Assembly: GCF_002198095.1 (NCBI RefSeq)
Contig: NZ_NHMK01000022.1
Coordinates: forward strand, 1 to 64,000
Reading direction: 5' to 3'
DNA: 64,000 nt
Source of the DNA: Deinococcus indicus
Lineage (GTDB): Bacteria; Deinococcota; Deinococci; Deinococcales; Deinococcaceae
A model generated the notes under the pieces. The model made no database searches. It saw nothing but the letters and a program-made list of their open reading frames with translations, and was not told the origin of the DNA. The translations under genes and the position numbers were made by a program. Positions within the stretch are counted from its first letter, which is position 1; every line of letters starts with the position of its first letter. This document shows, one piece after another, positions 42,732 through 51,129 of this stretch.

Positions 42732-42742
42732 GCGCCTTCCAC
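42728..42742 (+). pseudogene. First five codons of the module's next gene, then a junction
   Basis: GTGAGCGCCTTCCAC (MSAFH) matches the start of the 113-residue protein at 17028-17369. After it homology ends abruptly and resumes only at 44045. About 50 codons are missing and 1.3 kb of TetR/membrane-protein DNA is in their place. Confidence 0.5.
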
Positions 42743-42786
42743 TGGGACAACTGTTCATGGGAATTTCATGACGTTGAGCCGGTGGA

Positions 42787-42844
42787 TTGACACCGCTCCT
42801 TTTTGCTTCTACGATCGTTTCATGTAACGATCGTGGAGGCAAAA
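42787..42844 (+). promoter_or_regulatory. Promoter and 44-bp dyad operator of the TetR cassette
   Basis: TTGACA (42787-42792) and TACGAT (42810-42815) are 17 bp apart. They overlap an inverted repeat: TTTTGCTTCTACGATCGTT (42801-42819), six bases, then its complement with two mismatches (42826-42844). The inner arms ACGATCGTT/AACGATCGT are perfect. A repressor bound here would cover the -10 region. Confidence 0.8.
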
Positions 42845-42876
42845 CTGGAAGACCGGCACACTATTCTGCATGCCTG

Positions 42877-43431
42877 ATGGGACGCCCCCCAAACCCCCAA
42901 GCCAGAGCAGTCCTTCTGGACAACGCCGTCACCTACGTCCTACAACACGGCCTGAGCGACCTCAGCCTACGGCCCCTCGCGACCGCCCTCGGCGTCAGCC
43001 CCAGACTCCTGCTCTACCACTTCACCAGCAAAGAACACCTCATCACGGAAGTTCTCGCCCGCATCTTCGACCAGCAAGCCCAACTGTTCACTGCCCCCGC
43101 ACCGCACCTCTCCCCTGCACAACGGCTCGACATTCTCTGGACTCAACTGTCCAGCCCTCAGATGAAGCCGTTCCTGCGCAGCCTCTTTGAAGTCGAATTG
43201 CGTGCCATTGACGGACACCCCCACTACGCGCGCTTCGCTACCGAAGCGCTGCAGGGCTGGCTTCACATGGCTGCCGCGCACCTTACTGACGCCCCCGAAG
43301 CCGTCGCCCGCGTGCTGCTCAGCAGCCTGACCGGACTGCTGGTCGTCCGTTTCGCAACTGGCGATGAAGAGGGCACCGACGCCGGATACGAAGCATTGAA
43401 ACAGTTGCTGCTGGACGCCAAGCACCTCTAA
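42877..43431 (+). CDS. TetR-family regulator (184 aa)
   Basis: MGRPPNPQARAVLLDNAVTY opens the HTH domain, with the recognition region LSLRPLATALGVSPRLLLYHF. The C-terminal part is a helical ligand-binding domain with FLRSLFEVELRAIDGHPHYA. It starts 32 bp after the 44-bp dyad operator and is followed 13 bp later by a membrane protein, so a two-gene autoregulated cassette is likely. The ligand is unknown. Confidence 0.87.
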   Translation: MGRPPNPQARAVLLDNAVTYVLQHGLSDLSLRPLATALGVSPRLLLYHFTSKEHLITEVLARIFDQQAQLFTAPAPHLSPAQRLDILWTQLSSPQMKPFLRSLFEVELRAIDGHPHYARFATEALQGWLHMAAAHLTDAPEAVARVLLSSLTGLLVVRFATGDEEGTDAGYEALKQLLLDAKHL

Positions 43432-43444
43432 AGGAGTATCCCCC

Positions 43445-43849
43445 ATGACTTGGATCACCGTTGCCCCACTCATCGCGGGCGCCCTGACCTTTCTGTTTGC
43501 CGTCACGTATGCCCTTTCCCGCCGCACGAACGCCACCGGCCCATGGATTATTCCTGCTGTCCTTGCCGCCCTTTTTCTCGGCTTTTCGCTCTACGCGGGA
43601 GTGAACGAGGGGGCCACGGGCTTCTGGCCTGAACACGTCCGTAACCTGTGGGGGAACCAGATCTGGTTCGACCTGCTGCTGGCAGCCAGTGTCGCCCTGT
43701 ACCTGCTGATTCCAAAGGCCAGGGCTCTGGGGATCAACCCCCTCCCCTGGGCAGTCCTATCTGTTGCCACTGGAAGCATCGGCCTGCTGGCCTTCTTGTC
43801 CTTCGTGCTCTGGAAGCAGGGTCGCCTCCACTCCATGCCGTCAAAGTAA
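43445..43849 (+). CDS. Four-helix membrane protein of the TetR cassette (134 aa)
   Basis: AAAGGAG precedes the ATG. Membrane segments: ITVAPLIAGALTFLFAVTYA, WIIPAVLAALFLGFSLYAGV, WFDLLLAASVALYLLIPKA and WAVLSVATGSIGLLAFLSFV. A polar loop contains FWPEHVRNLWGNQIWFD. Faintly like the DUF2834 group of small membrane proteins found beside TetR regulators. Probably the regulated target; its role is unknown. Confidence 0.65.
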   Translation: MTWITVAPLIAGALTFLFAVTYALSRRTNATGPWIIPAVLAALFLGFSLYAGVNEGATGFWPEHVRNLWGNQIWFDLLLAASVALYLLIPKARALGINPLPWAVLSVATGSIGLLAFLSFVLWKQGRLHSMPSK

Positions 43850-44044
43850 GGATCGGTTCGTTGGGTGCTCGTGTGGCGACGCCACTGGGAGCACAGCAAT
43901 ACGTGCCCCTCTCACAACCGCACGAAACCTGAGGGCCGGGGGACGTACGACGATCCCCGATCCAGCCACCCAGTTGAAGATCAAAGCCGAAACCCACGAA
44001 ATCAGCCTGTCGCTCAGTGTTCAGGGAACGGCGAACATCACTCG

Positions 44045-44281
44045 CTCCGCGTGCCGGTCACGCCCCTGATCCGGGCCGAACTGACCCGGCAGAGCGTCAC
44101 GCGCCTGGCCCTGCACGCCTACGAACTCACCAGCAACCCACGCGGACGCGAATTCACCGCTTGGCTGGACGACGTTGCCGCCCCCCGCCGGTGTGGTGGC
44201 GTGGCGCTCCGGAGGTCCGCATGAACCGGAAGGCGACGTGCATGTCCTGATCGCCCGCACCCCACACGCGGTGAGCTGTAA
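44045..44281 (+). pseudogene. 3' half of a split module gene plus truncated next gene
   Basis: 44045-44224 encodes RVPVTPLIRAELTRQSVTRL and ELTSNPRGREFTAWLDDVAA to a stop, matching the C-terminal half of the protein at 17028-17369. From the GTG at 44238 the frame MHVLIARTPHAVSC matches the start of 16682-17014 and ends at element A (44282). Both genes are therefore broken here and intact at 17 kb. Bases 43850-44044 hold nothing recognisable. Confidence 0.6.
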
Positions 44282-44417
44282 TACGGACTGCCGTTTGTTT
44301 CGCCGACAATCCGGAACGTCACCGCCCCTGCCGGCTCCACATCCGGAGGGGCGTTCCGCTCCCACTCGCTTCGCTCGGACCCAGCGGGCCTTGCAACCCA
44401 TTCAATCGGAGTCCGTA
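44282..44417 (+). mobile_element. Miniature element A, near-complete copy
   Basis: 136 bp from TACGGACTGCCGTTTGTTTC to CAATCGGAGTCCGTA. Flanks are TAA on the left and TCA on the right, so the duplication has changed or the ends come from different insertions. It truncates the MHVLIARTP gene. Confidence 0.8.
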
Positions 44418-44511
44418 TCATCCGGTGAAGATTTGCCGCGTGCTGAAGGACATTGACCGGCACCGGAGGCGGAAAGGCGGGACGGCCTGAACACCACTTT
44501 CACAGGAGGTC

Positions 44512-44660
44512 TATCGAATGGCTGATAGCGCCGCTGGGTCTGAGCGGATGCGACTCGCCAGGCGGCTTCGCAGAGTGGGAGCAGGGCGCTCCTCCGGACG
44601 TAGCGGTGGCAATCCGGTGGGGGCGGATTGTCCGCGAAACGGACGGCAGTCCGGCTCAGG
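44512..44660 (-). repeat. Strongly diverged copy of miniature element A
   Basis: CGAATGGCTGATAGCGCCGC, GAGCGGATGCGACTCGCCAG, GAGCAGGGCGCTCCTCCGGA and GTCCGCGAAACGGACGGCAG follow the reverse strand of the complete element with many substitutions. It abuts the HxlR gene stop at 44656. Confidence 0.6.
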
Positions 44661-45111
44661 ACCTGTCTGTGAGCTGGTGGGCGCGCCGGACCTCCTGAAG
44701 TGCCTGCTCCCAGGTGGGCGGCAGCGCGGGGGGCGCCGGGGCGGGACGGTACGCGTCGCTGACGGGGCGGTGGGCGTGGCTCCAGTCGCTGATCGCCATC
44801 AGGACCGGCAGCAGCGCGGCGCCCTTCTCGGTGAGGCTGTAGATGACTTTCTGCTGGTGGGCGGGGTCGGCGGTTTTTGTAATGATGCCCTCGCCCAGCA
44901 GGGTTTTGAGGCGGTCGGCGAGGATGTTCGAGGAGATGTGTTCGTCTGAGGCGAGCATCTCGCGGTAGTGGCGTTTGCCGCTGAACATCAGGTCGCGCAC
45001 GATCAGGAGGGTCCAGCGGTCTCCGAAGATGTCCAGGCCGAGGCTGACGGGGCAGCCTGACCGCAGCGTTCCGGTGGGGGGTGGGGGGGCGGCCGGTTTC
45101 ACTGCTTGCAT
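44656..45111 (-). CDS. HxlR-family winged-helix regulator
   Basis: 151 residues from the ATG at 45111. CPVSLGLDIFGDRWTLLIVR is the family signature with the metal/thiol-type Cys near residue 20. The winged helix continues HYREMLASDEHISSNILADR and LTEKGAALLPVL. HxlR proteins sense aldehydes, quinones or disulfide stress. It is divergent from an SDR-AKR pair across a 76-bp region with a perfect palindrome, and so probably controls those genes. Confidence 0.9.
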   Translation of the reverse strand: MQAVKPAAPPPPTGTLRSGCPVSLGLDIFGDRWTLLIVRDLMFSGKRHYREMLASDEHISSNILADRLKTLLGEGIITKTADPAHQQKVIYSLTEKGAALLPVLMAISDWSHAHRPVSDAYRPAPAPPALPPTWEQALQEVRRAHQLTDRS

Positions 45112-45132
45112 GATTGCACCAGTTAGCGTAGC

Positions 45133-45148
45133 GTGCAACCAGTTGCAC
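45133..45148. promoter_or_regulatory. HxlR operator, perfect palindrome
   Basis: GTGCAAC, CA, GTTGCAC in the intergenic region between the regulator and the SDR gene. A second half-site-like ATTGCACCAGTTA lies at 45113-45125. Confidence 0.7.
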
Positions 45149-45187
45149 AATACAACCGCTCTGGCAACTGCCTCAGGAGGCGCCCCC

Positions 45188-45997
45188 ATGCAGACCCTAC
45201 CCACCAACGACGACCTGCTCTCCAGCCTTCCCACCGACACCCGCCTCACCGGGCGCACCGCCATCGTCACCGGGTCCACGGGCGGCATCGGCGAGGCCAC
45301 CGCGCACGTCCTGGCCGCCTCGGGCGTGCACGTGATCATCAGCGGCCGGGACGCTGCCCGCGCACGGCACGTCGCCACCCGCATCGTGCAGGCCGGCGGG
45401 CAGGCGACCGCCGTCACCGCCGACCTGTCCGGCACGCCCGGCGACGTGCGCACCTTCGCGCGCCACGCCACCGACGCCCTCGGCGGGCAGGTGGACATCC
45501 TGGTCAACAACGCCGGCGTGTACCCCGTCACCGCCACCGAGGACCTGAGCGACGAAGAACTCGAAGCGATCCTGAACCTCAACATCCGCGCCCCGCACGT
45601 ACTGGTGGCGGCCATCGCGCCGGGCATGGCCGCGCGCGGCAGTGGCCACATCGTCAACATCGGGTCGTGGATGGCCCGGACCGGCACGGCCAGCGGCGCG
45701 CTGTACACCGCCTCGAAAGCCGCCGCCGAACAGCTCGGACGCAACTGGGCCGCCGAGTACGGGCCGCGTGGCGTGCGCGTGAACACGGTCTCGCCCGGTG
45801 TCACCCTGACCCCCGGCAACGCCGCGCACGGCGCGGTCCTGGACGCCATGACGGCCGCCACGGTCGCCGGCCAGCCCGTCCGCCCGGTCGATGTGGCCCA
45901 CGCCGTGCGTTTCCTGGTCACGGACGAGGCGGCCTTCATCCACGGCAGCGTCCTGGACGTGGACGGCGGCATCAGCCACACCCGGCTGCGCTTCTGA
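45188..45997 (+). CDS. Short-chain dehydrogenase/reductase
   Basis: 269 residues; AGGAGG nine bases before the ATG. The Rossmann motif TGSTGGIG (28-35) and Arg in SGRDAARAR favour NADP(H). LVNNAGVYP, Ser in IVNIGSW and the catalytic YTASK are present, with VDGGISHTR near the end. A classical SDR of standard length. Divergent from HxlR and followed by an aldo-keto reductase, suggesting carbonyl detoxification; the substrate is unknown. Confidence 0.92.
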   Translation: MQTLPTNDDLLSSLPTDTRLTGRTAIVTGSTGGIGEATAHVLAASGVHVIISGRDAARARHVATRIVQAGGQATAVTADLSGTPGDVRTFARHATDALGGQVDILVNNAGVYPVTATEDLSDEELEAILNLNIRAPHVLVAAIAPGMAARGSGHIVNIGSWMARTGTASGALYTASKAAAEQLGRNWAAEYGPRGVRVNTVSPGVTLTPGNAAHGAVLDAMTAATVAGQPVRPVDVAHAVRFLVTDEAAFIHGSVLDVDGGISHTRLRF

Positions 45998-46031
45998 TGC
46001 GCGCCCCCACCACGGTTCGCAGGCGGCGCGT

Positions 46032-47078
46032 GTGAAGCTGAGCGACGGCCGCACGCTGGGCCGCTCCGGCCTGATCGTCAGCCCACTGGCGCTGGGCACC
46101 ATGACCTTCGGGAACGCCGCCTGGGGGTCCCCGGACGACGTGGCCGGGCAGGTGTTCGACACTTACCTGCAAGGCGGCGGGAACTTCATCGACACGGCCG
46201 ACGTGTACTCCGGCGGGCGCAGCGAGGAACTCGTGGGCCGCTTCATCGCCGAGCGCGGCGTGCGCGATCAGGTGGTCCTGGCGACCAAGTCCGGCTTCAA
46301 CGTCCAGCCGGGCAACCCGCACGCCGGCGGGAACGGCCGCAAGCACATCCACGCCGCCCTCCATGCGTCGCTGCGGCGTCTGGGGACCGACTACGTCGAC
46401 CTGTACTGGCTGCACGTGTACGACATGGTCACGCCCGCCGAGGAGGTCCTGCAGACCATGGGCGATCTGGTGCGCTCGGGGCTGATCCGGTACTTCGGGC
46501 TGTCGGACATCCCCGCGTGGTACGCCACGAAGATGGTCACGCTGGCGCAGGCGCACCACGTGCCGGGGCCAGTCGCCAGTCAGCTGGAGTACTCGCTGGT
46601 GGCCCGGCAACTGGAAGCAGAGCACCGCCCCGCTGCCGCCGACAGCGGCGTGGGCCTCATGCCCTGGAGTCCGCTGGCCGGCGGGTTCCTGACCGGCAAG
46701 TACACCCGCGCCGACACGGCCGGCCAGGGCCGCCTGAGCGGTAGCAACCCGTTCCAGGGGCCGTTCACGAAATTCACGGACCGCAACTGGGCAATCCTGG
46801 ACACCCTGCGGGAAGTCGCCGCGCAGACCGGGCACACGCCCGCGCAGGTGGCTCTCGCGTGGGCGGCGGCGCAGCCGGGCGTCACCTCCACCCTGATCGG
46901 GGCCCGCACACCCGAACAGCTGAGAGCGAACCTCGCCTCGCTGGAAGTCCAGCTGACCCCGGAGCACCTGCACACGCTGGACCGTGTCAGCTCACCCGGA
47001 CCTGACTTCTTCTCGCCGGGCCTGCAAAGCGCCATCTTCGGCGGCGTGCCCGTCCAGGGGTGGCGTCCCGGTCCCTGA
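46032..47078 (+). CDS. Aldo-keto reductase
   Basis: 348 residues from the GTG at 46032. AKR tetrad: Asp and Tyr in DTADVYSGG, Lys in LATKSGFNV and His in LYWLHVYDM. The NADPH-binding end is TSTLIGARTPEQLRANLASL. Similar in length to the YajO/YhdN-like group. 34 bp after the SDR and probably in the same HxlR-controlled unit. Its stop is followed two bases later by an element A fragment. Confidence 0.92.
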   Translation: MKLSDGRTLGRSGLIVSPLALGTMTFGNAAWGSPDDVAGQVFDTYLQGGGNFIDTADVYSGGRSEELVGRFIAERGVRDQVVLATKSGFNVQPGNPHAGGNGRKHIHAALHASLRRLGTDYVDLYWLHVYDMVTPAEEVLQTMGDLVRSGLIRYFGLSDIPAWYATKMVTLAQAHHVPGPVASQLEYSLVARQLEAEHRPAAADSGVGLMPWSPLAGGFLTGKYTRADTAGQGRLSGSNPFQGPFTKFTDRNWAILDTLREVAAQTGHTPAQVALAWAAAQPGVTSTLIGARTPEQLRANLASLEVQLTPEHLHTLDRVSSPGPDFFSPGLQSAIFGGVPVQGWRPGP

Positions 47079-47080
47079 GC

Positions 47081-47180
47081 CGGACTGCCGTTTGTTTCGC
47101 CAACAATCCGGAACTTCACCGCCCCTGCCGGCTCCACGTCCGGAGGGGCGTTTCTCCCCCACTCGCTTCGCTCCGATTGA
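47081..47180 (+). repeat. Partial miniature element A
   Basis: CGGACTGCCGTTTGTTTCGC through CCACGTCCGGAGGGGCGTTT to CTCGCTTCGCTCCGATTGAA. The central part is deleted, and it runs directly into repeat B. Confidence 0.75.
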
Positions 47181-47500
47181 ACAAGAGTTTCCAAGCGCCA
47201 CGAGATGCGCGCCAGGACACTGCCCACCGCGGCCATACGCGGATTTTTATCGGTCAGCACAGCGTTCTGCGCGTTTCTGTTCCCTACACTCCGCACCACA
47301 CGGCATCCGTCGCCTCTCGCTTTCTCGTTCTTCGATCGCCAGATGGTCGTTTTCGGCCTGTTCAGGAAGAGAAAAGCAGGTCACGGCCAAAAATCCCCTC
47401 TAGAACGCAACGGAGAAAATGACGTGCTGGCCGACTTTTCCCCTTCTCTGCACCCTTATGGCGTCGTGTAGCACACGACTCCAGGGGACGTGGAAACTCT
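47181..47500 (+). mobile_element. Miniature repeat B, longer copy
   Basis: About 320 bp, with terminal inverted repeats CAAGAGTTTCC at the left and GGAAACTCTTATTGAA at the right. It shares blocks with 41311-41525 but has about 110 bp more in the middle. The right end (CACACGACTCCAGGGGACGT) matches the IS end near 21175. No protein. Confidence 0.7.
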
Positions 47501-47600
47501 TATTGAATGGATGACAGAGCTGCCGGGTCCGATCGGATGCGACTCGCTGGGCGGCTCCGCAGAGTAGAAGCAGGGCACCCCTCCAGACAAGGAACTGGCA
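47501..47600 (-). repeat. Diverged element A fragment
   Basis: TTGAATGGATGACAGAGCTG, GATCGGATGCGACTCGCTGG and AGCAGGGCACCCCTCCAGAC resemble the reverse strand of element A. Bases 47601-47848 after it hold no recognisable gene. Confidence 0.55.
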
Positions 47601-47848
47601 ACTATTGATACCGGCGTAAATCCGCATCACCTGTGCTGGCACGCAATACGCTCTAACCAGCGTTCTTAGAACCCAGGGTACTGCTGGGCAATATTAACTT
47701 ACGCTGTTGTCAGGAATGCGAACGGGCCATCGGGGCTGCTCGTGAATCCCTGCACTTCGCGTCTGGTAGCAGCTTCCCCGGAAGACCCCTAGGTACAGGT
47801 GGCGGTCAGATTGCCCCGTCACCTGTCGTTCTCCAATGCACGTGGCCT

Positions 47849-49933
47849 TCAGCCGGGATTCGCCCAGGCCGAGAGCAGCGCCACCACCGCCGCCGGGTCA
47901 TGCAGCCTCACCTGCGCGGCCGTCTCGCCCGTTCCCACTTTCACGCTCAGGCCACCGGCGGCATTCACGGCCAGGAAGGCCTCCTCGTCGGTGGTGTCGT
48001 CCCCGATGAAGATGGGATACCAGCCGGGCGTGCCGTCCATGAGGGCGCGTACTGCCCGGCCCTTGCCGTACCCGCTGGGACGAAACTCCCGCACGGCCTT
48101 GCCTTCGATCCGTTCCCAGCCGCTCTCGAGTGGCACCTGATCCAGGGCCCGCTGGACGCTGGACTGTTCGGCCGGGGCTACGTTGCGGTAGTGCACCGCG
48201 ACCGTCCAGCGCTTGTCTTCCACGCGCACGCCCCGCGCGGATGGGAACTGCCGCGCGAGCCGTTCGAGGACCTCCCGCTGGGGCGCTGGCGGGGCCTGCC
48301 CCGGCCACTCCATACCGTGCAGTCCTACCACCGTCAGGTCTGGGAGGGGCAGGAAGCTGTACACCTGCGCGCTGCGCCGCCCGGTCACCACGGCCACCCG
48401 GTGGCGAGGGTGATGGAGCAGGCCTGAGAGCGCCTGCAGCGCGCCGGGCTGCGGGTCGGCGTCGCGCGGCACCCGCGCGATCGGGGCGAGGGTCCCGTCG
48501 TAATCGCACAGGATCAGCAGGGGCCGGTCTTCCAGGCGCAGCAGCTCGCTGGGCAGGGCGGCCTTCCCTGCCAGATCCCGCAGGAAATCCGCCGTCCAGG
48601 CGCGCAGGTCACTCTGCCGCAGGGCCTGACGCATCTGATCCAGGCGGGCCTTCTTCTCCTCCAGCGGCATGCGCAGCGCCCGCACCAGCGTGGCCGACAG
48701 GCCGTCGACGTCATACGGGTTGACCTCGACCGCGCCGGGCAGTTCATCCGCCGCTCCCGCGAAGCGGGAGAGCAGCAGCACCCCGTCCTGACTGCTGGCG
48801 GCGAATTCCTTGGCGACGAGATTCAGGCCGTCGCGCAGTGGCGTGACGAGCATCGCGTCCGCCGCGCGGTAATGGGCCACCAGTTCCTCGCGGTCCAGCC
48901 CGCGGTAGAGGTAATGCACGGGCGTCCATCCGTCCTGGCTGAACTGCCCGTTGATGCGCCCGACCAGCCCCTCCACCTGCGTCCGGAGTTGCTGGTACGC
49001 CGGGGCCCGCTCGCGGCTGGGCACGGCCACCTGCACGAGCGTCACCCGCCCCCGCGCGGCCGTATGGCGCTCCAGGAAGCTGCTGAACGCCGCGAGCCGC
49101 TCCGGGATGCCCTTGGAGTAGTCCAGGCGGTCCACGCACAGCAGCATCAGCGTGCGCAGATTGTCCCGCAGCCGCTGAGCGCGGTCCACCGTGACGGGAT
49201 TGGCGGCCAGGGCCTCGAAGGTCGCCACGTCGATCCCGATGGGCCGCGCCTCGACCTGCACGGTCCGCTCTCCGACCCGCACGGTGCCCACGTCCGTCTC
49301 GGTGCCCAGCGTGCGCGCGCAGGCCTCCAGGAAATGCCGGGTGTAGGCGGGTGTGTGCATGCCGATCAGGTCGGCGCCCAGCAGGCCGTCCAGGAGTTCG
49401 CGGTCCCAGGGCAGGGTGCGGAAGACGTCCTGCGCCGGCCACGGAATATGCCAGAAAAACCCGATGCGCGCGTCCGGTCTCGCGCGGCGGATCAGGCCCG
49501 GCACCAGCGCCAACTGGTAGTCGTGTACCCAGAACATGTCGCCGTCCTCCGCGCAGTCCAGGGCCGCCTGCGCGAAGGTCTCGTTCACGCGGCGGTACGC
49601 GTCCCATTCCTCCCGCCGGTACTGGGCCCGCTCGAGGAAGTAGTGGCTCATGGGCCACAGAGCGCCATTGGAAAAGCCGTGATAGGAGAGGCGCACATCG
49701 TCCGAACTCAACGTGATCCGCTCGACGCGGTAGCGGGGCTGCGCCTCAGGCAGGTGCACCGTTCTGATTTCCGGATGCGTTTCGGCCCAGGCGATCCAGG
49801 TGCCCCCCTCCCGCTGCATGACCGGATCGAGCGCAGTCGTGAGTCCGCCGATGGACGCCACCCAGTGGACATGGCCGTCCGGGCCGGTGCGCGGCGCGTA
49901 GGGTTCCCGGTTGGACAGAACAATGATCGCCAT
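47849..49933 (-). CDS. otsAB: Bifunctional trehalose-6-phosphate synthase/phosphatase
   Basis: 694 residues from the ATG at 49933 after GGGAGG. The GT20 synthase part (1-460): MAIIVLSNREPYAPR, the trehalose synthase loop VASIGGLTTALDPVM, WVHDYQLALVPGLIR, DRLDYSKGIPERLAAF (nucleotide-sugar Arg/Lys region) and LRDGLNLVAKEFAA. The phosphatase part (about 470-690): HAD motif I CDYDGTLAPIARVP, VVTGRRSAQV, GYGKGRAVRAL and FIGDDTTDEEAF. It makes trehalose from UDP-glucose and glucose-6-phosphate in one chain. In bacteria otsA and otsB are usually separate. Trehalose protects against desiccation and osmotic stress. Confidence 0.95.
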   Translation of the reverse strand: MAIIVLSNREPYAPRTGPDGHVHWVASIGGLTTALDPVMQREGGTWIAWAETHPEIRTVHLPEAQPRYRVERITLSSDDVRLSYHGFSNGALWPMSHYFLERAQYRREEWDAYRRVNETFAQAALDCAEDGDMFWVHDYQLALVPGLIRRARPDARIGFFWHIPWPAQDVFRTLPWDRELLDGLLGADLIGMHTPAYTRHFLEACARTLGTETDVGTVRVGERTVQVEARPIGIDVATFEALAANPVTVDRAQRLRDNLRTLMLLCVDRLDYSKGIPERLAAFSSFLERHTAARGRVTLVQVAVPSRERAPAYQQLRTQVEGLVGRINGQFSQDGWTPVHYLYRGLDREELVAHYRAADAMLVTPLRDGLNLVAKEFAASSQDGVLLLSRFAGAADELPGAVEVNPYDVDGLSATLVRALRMPLEEKKARLDQMRQALRQSDLRAWTADFLRDLAGKAALPSELLRLEDRPLLILCDYDGTLAPIARVPRDADPQPGALQALSGLLHHPRHRVAVVTGRRSAQVYSFLPLPDLTVVGLHGMEWPGQAPPAPQREVLERLARQFPSARGVRVEDKRWTVAVHYRNVAPAEQSSVQRALDQVPLESGWERIEGKAVREFRPSGYGKGRAVRALMDGTPGWYPIFIGDDTTDEEAFLAVNAAGGLSVKVGTGETAAQVRLHDPAAVVALLSAWANPG

Positions 49934-50142
49934 GGTACCTCCCTGAGTGCCTGACACCATGCCAGACGCGACCATGAGGCGGTAGGGGAGGACCGAAGCG
50001 TGAACGAACGATGGGGAGTCGTCCTCCTAGTCTGCATTGCCTCGCCGGAGCGTCCGTACCCCTGCATTTGCCGCTCCCTCACCATCAGGTTGCGCTGGAC
50101 GTCGCCACTCCCGCCTGAGGAGCTGGAGAGAGGCCGGGTTGA

Positions 50143-50440
50143 TCAGGAGTACTGCGTGATGGTGGGGAGCACGCCGTTGAGCAGACAGTCTCCCACTTCC
50201 CTCAGTTTGTAGTCGACTGGATCATGCAGCGTGAACGTGCGCAGGTCACGTCAGAACCGGTCAAATCCGAACTCGGTGGCGGTGGCGCGAGGGCGCACTC
50301 GAACAGGTGCGTACTAACCTGCAGGCCGGTCTGGGTGGAACTCGCCTTGGCCGCGAAGATCTCAACCGCTGCCTCTCCCCGCTCAGCCGCCGTCAGCCCG
50401 TCTGCCTGTTCCCAGGCGTGCTGGAAGGTCTGCGCGGCTG
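50143..50440 (-). pseudogene. C-terminal remnant of an acyl-CoA-dehydrogenase/SfnB-like gene
   Basis: Read on the minus strand: AAQTFQHAWEQADGLTAAER, then AAVEIFAAKASSTQTGLQVS and THLFE, a one-base shift, RATATEFGFDRF, TGA where Trp is expected, RDLRTFTLHDPVDYKLREVG and a stop at 50143. This is the C-terminal helical domain of acyl-CoA dehydrogenase fold enzymes of the SfnB/DszC group, which desulfurise organosulfur compounds. The frameshift, the stop and the missing N-terminal 300 residues make it a pseudogene. Bases 49934-50142 hold no gene. Confidence 0.65.
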
Positions 50441-50770
50441 TCAGTACTTGACGAATTCGTCCACTGTCAGGACAAACAGCACAGCTCCGCCGACCGGCAC
50501 GTTCAGCGGCTCAGCTCCAGGCGCGTCCGGCTGGTCGGTTATTGCCGTCCCCGGCATGACCAGCCGCGTCCGCGCGTGGCAGGTGTCCTGCACCAGCTGC
50601 CTGAGCGTCCCCAGGCGGTCCGGGCTGACACCCAGCATCAGGGTCGTGTTGCCCTCCCGCAGGAACCCGCCCGTGCTGGCGAGCTTCGTCACGTCGAAGG
50701 CCTGCGCACGCAACGCGCGGAGCAGCGCGGCTGCGTCCGCATCCTGAATGATGGCCAGGACCAGGTGCAT
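50441..50770 (-). CDS. Cyclic-di-AMP receptor-like protein (DarA/PstA family)
   Basis: 109 residues. [20 protein letters not shown] and [20 protein letters not shown] (about 27-46) are the PII-like beta-alpha core and ligand loop of c-di-AMP receptor proteins. The C-terminal strand [16 protein letters not shown] completes the ferredoxin-like fold. Members trimerise and bind c-di-AMP. The target is unknown; the same window has two KtrB genes, and c-di-AMP controls K+ transport in other bacteria. Confidence 0.85.
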   Translation of the reverse strand: MHLVLAIIQDADAAALLRALRAQAFDVTKLASTGGFLREGNTTLMLGVSPDRLGTLRQLVQDTCHARTRLVMPGTAITDQPDAPGAEPLNVPVGGAVLFVLTVDEFVKY

Positions 50771-50823
50771 GCCTCATCTTAGGTATCACCGCGCACTATC
50801 GCCAACCGTGAGCAGGCGTGCCG

Positions 50824-51129
50824 ATGACCGGTCAGGCGTGGAGGCATGATCTGGGGACGGCCATGCTCACGCCCATCCAACTGCAACTGCTCGCCTGGCT
50901 CAACCTCGGGAGTCTGATTGAACGCACCAGCGTGACGGGTCGCCCCTCAGATACCGAGACCTGCGTGGCAGGGAGGGTCATCACCGACCACGATCTGGAT
51001 ACCCTGGAGGGTCGTGAGCTGATCGAACTGCTGAGCATCTGGCGGATCGGGCCGGTCGAGTACCGACGCTACGGCCTGACGGGATTCGGGTTGAGTGTGC
51101 TGCACGCCTCGCAGGGCCTCTCTCCCTGA
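50824..51129 (+). CDS. Unknown 101-aa protein
   Basis: ATG at 50824; a GTG two codons upstream and an ATG 13 codons downstream are alternatives. IQLQLLAWLNLGSLIERTSV and ITDHDLDTLEGRELIELLSI then IGPVEYRRYGLTGFGLSVLH suggest a small winged-helix-like fold. No family is recognised, and there is no clear operon partner. Confidence 0.5.
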   Translation: MTGQAWRHDLGTAMLTPIQLQLLAWLNLGSLIERTSVTGRPSDTETCVAGRVITDHDLDTLEGRELIELLSIWRIGPVEYRRYGLTGFGLSVLHASQGLSP

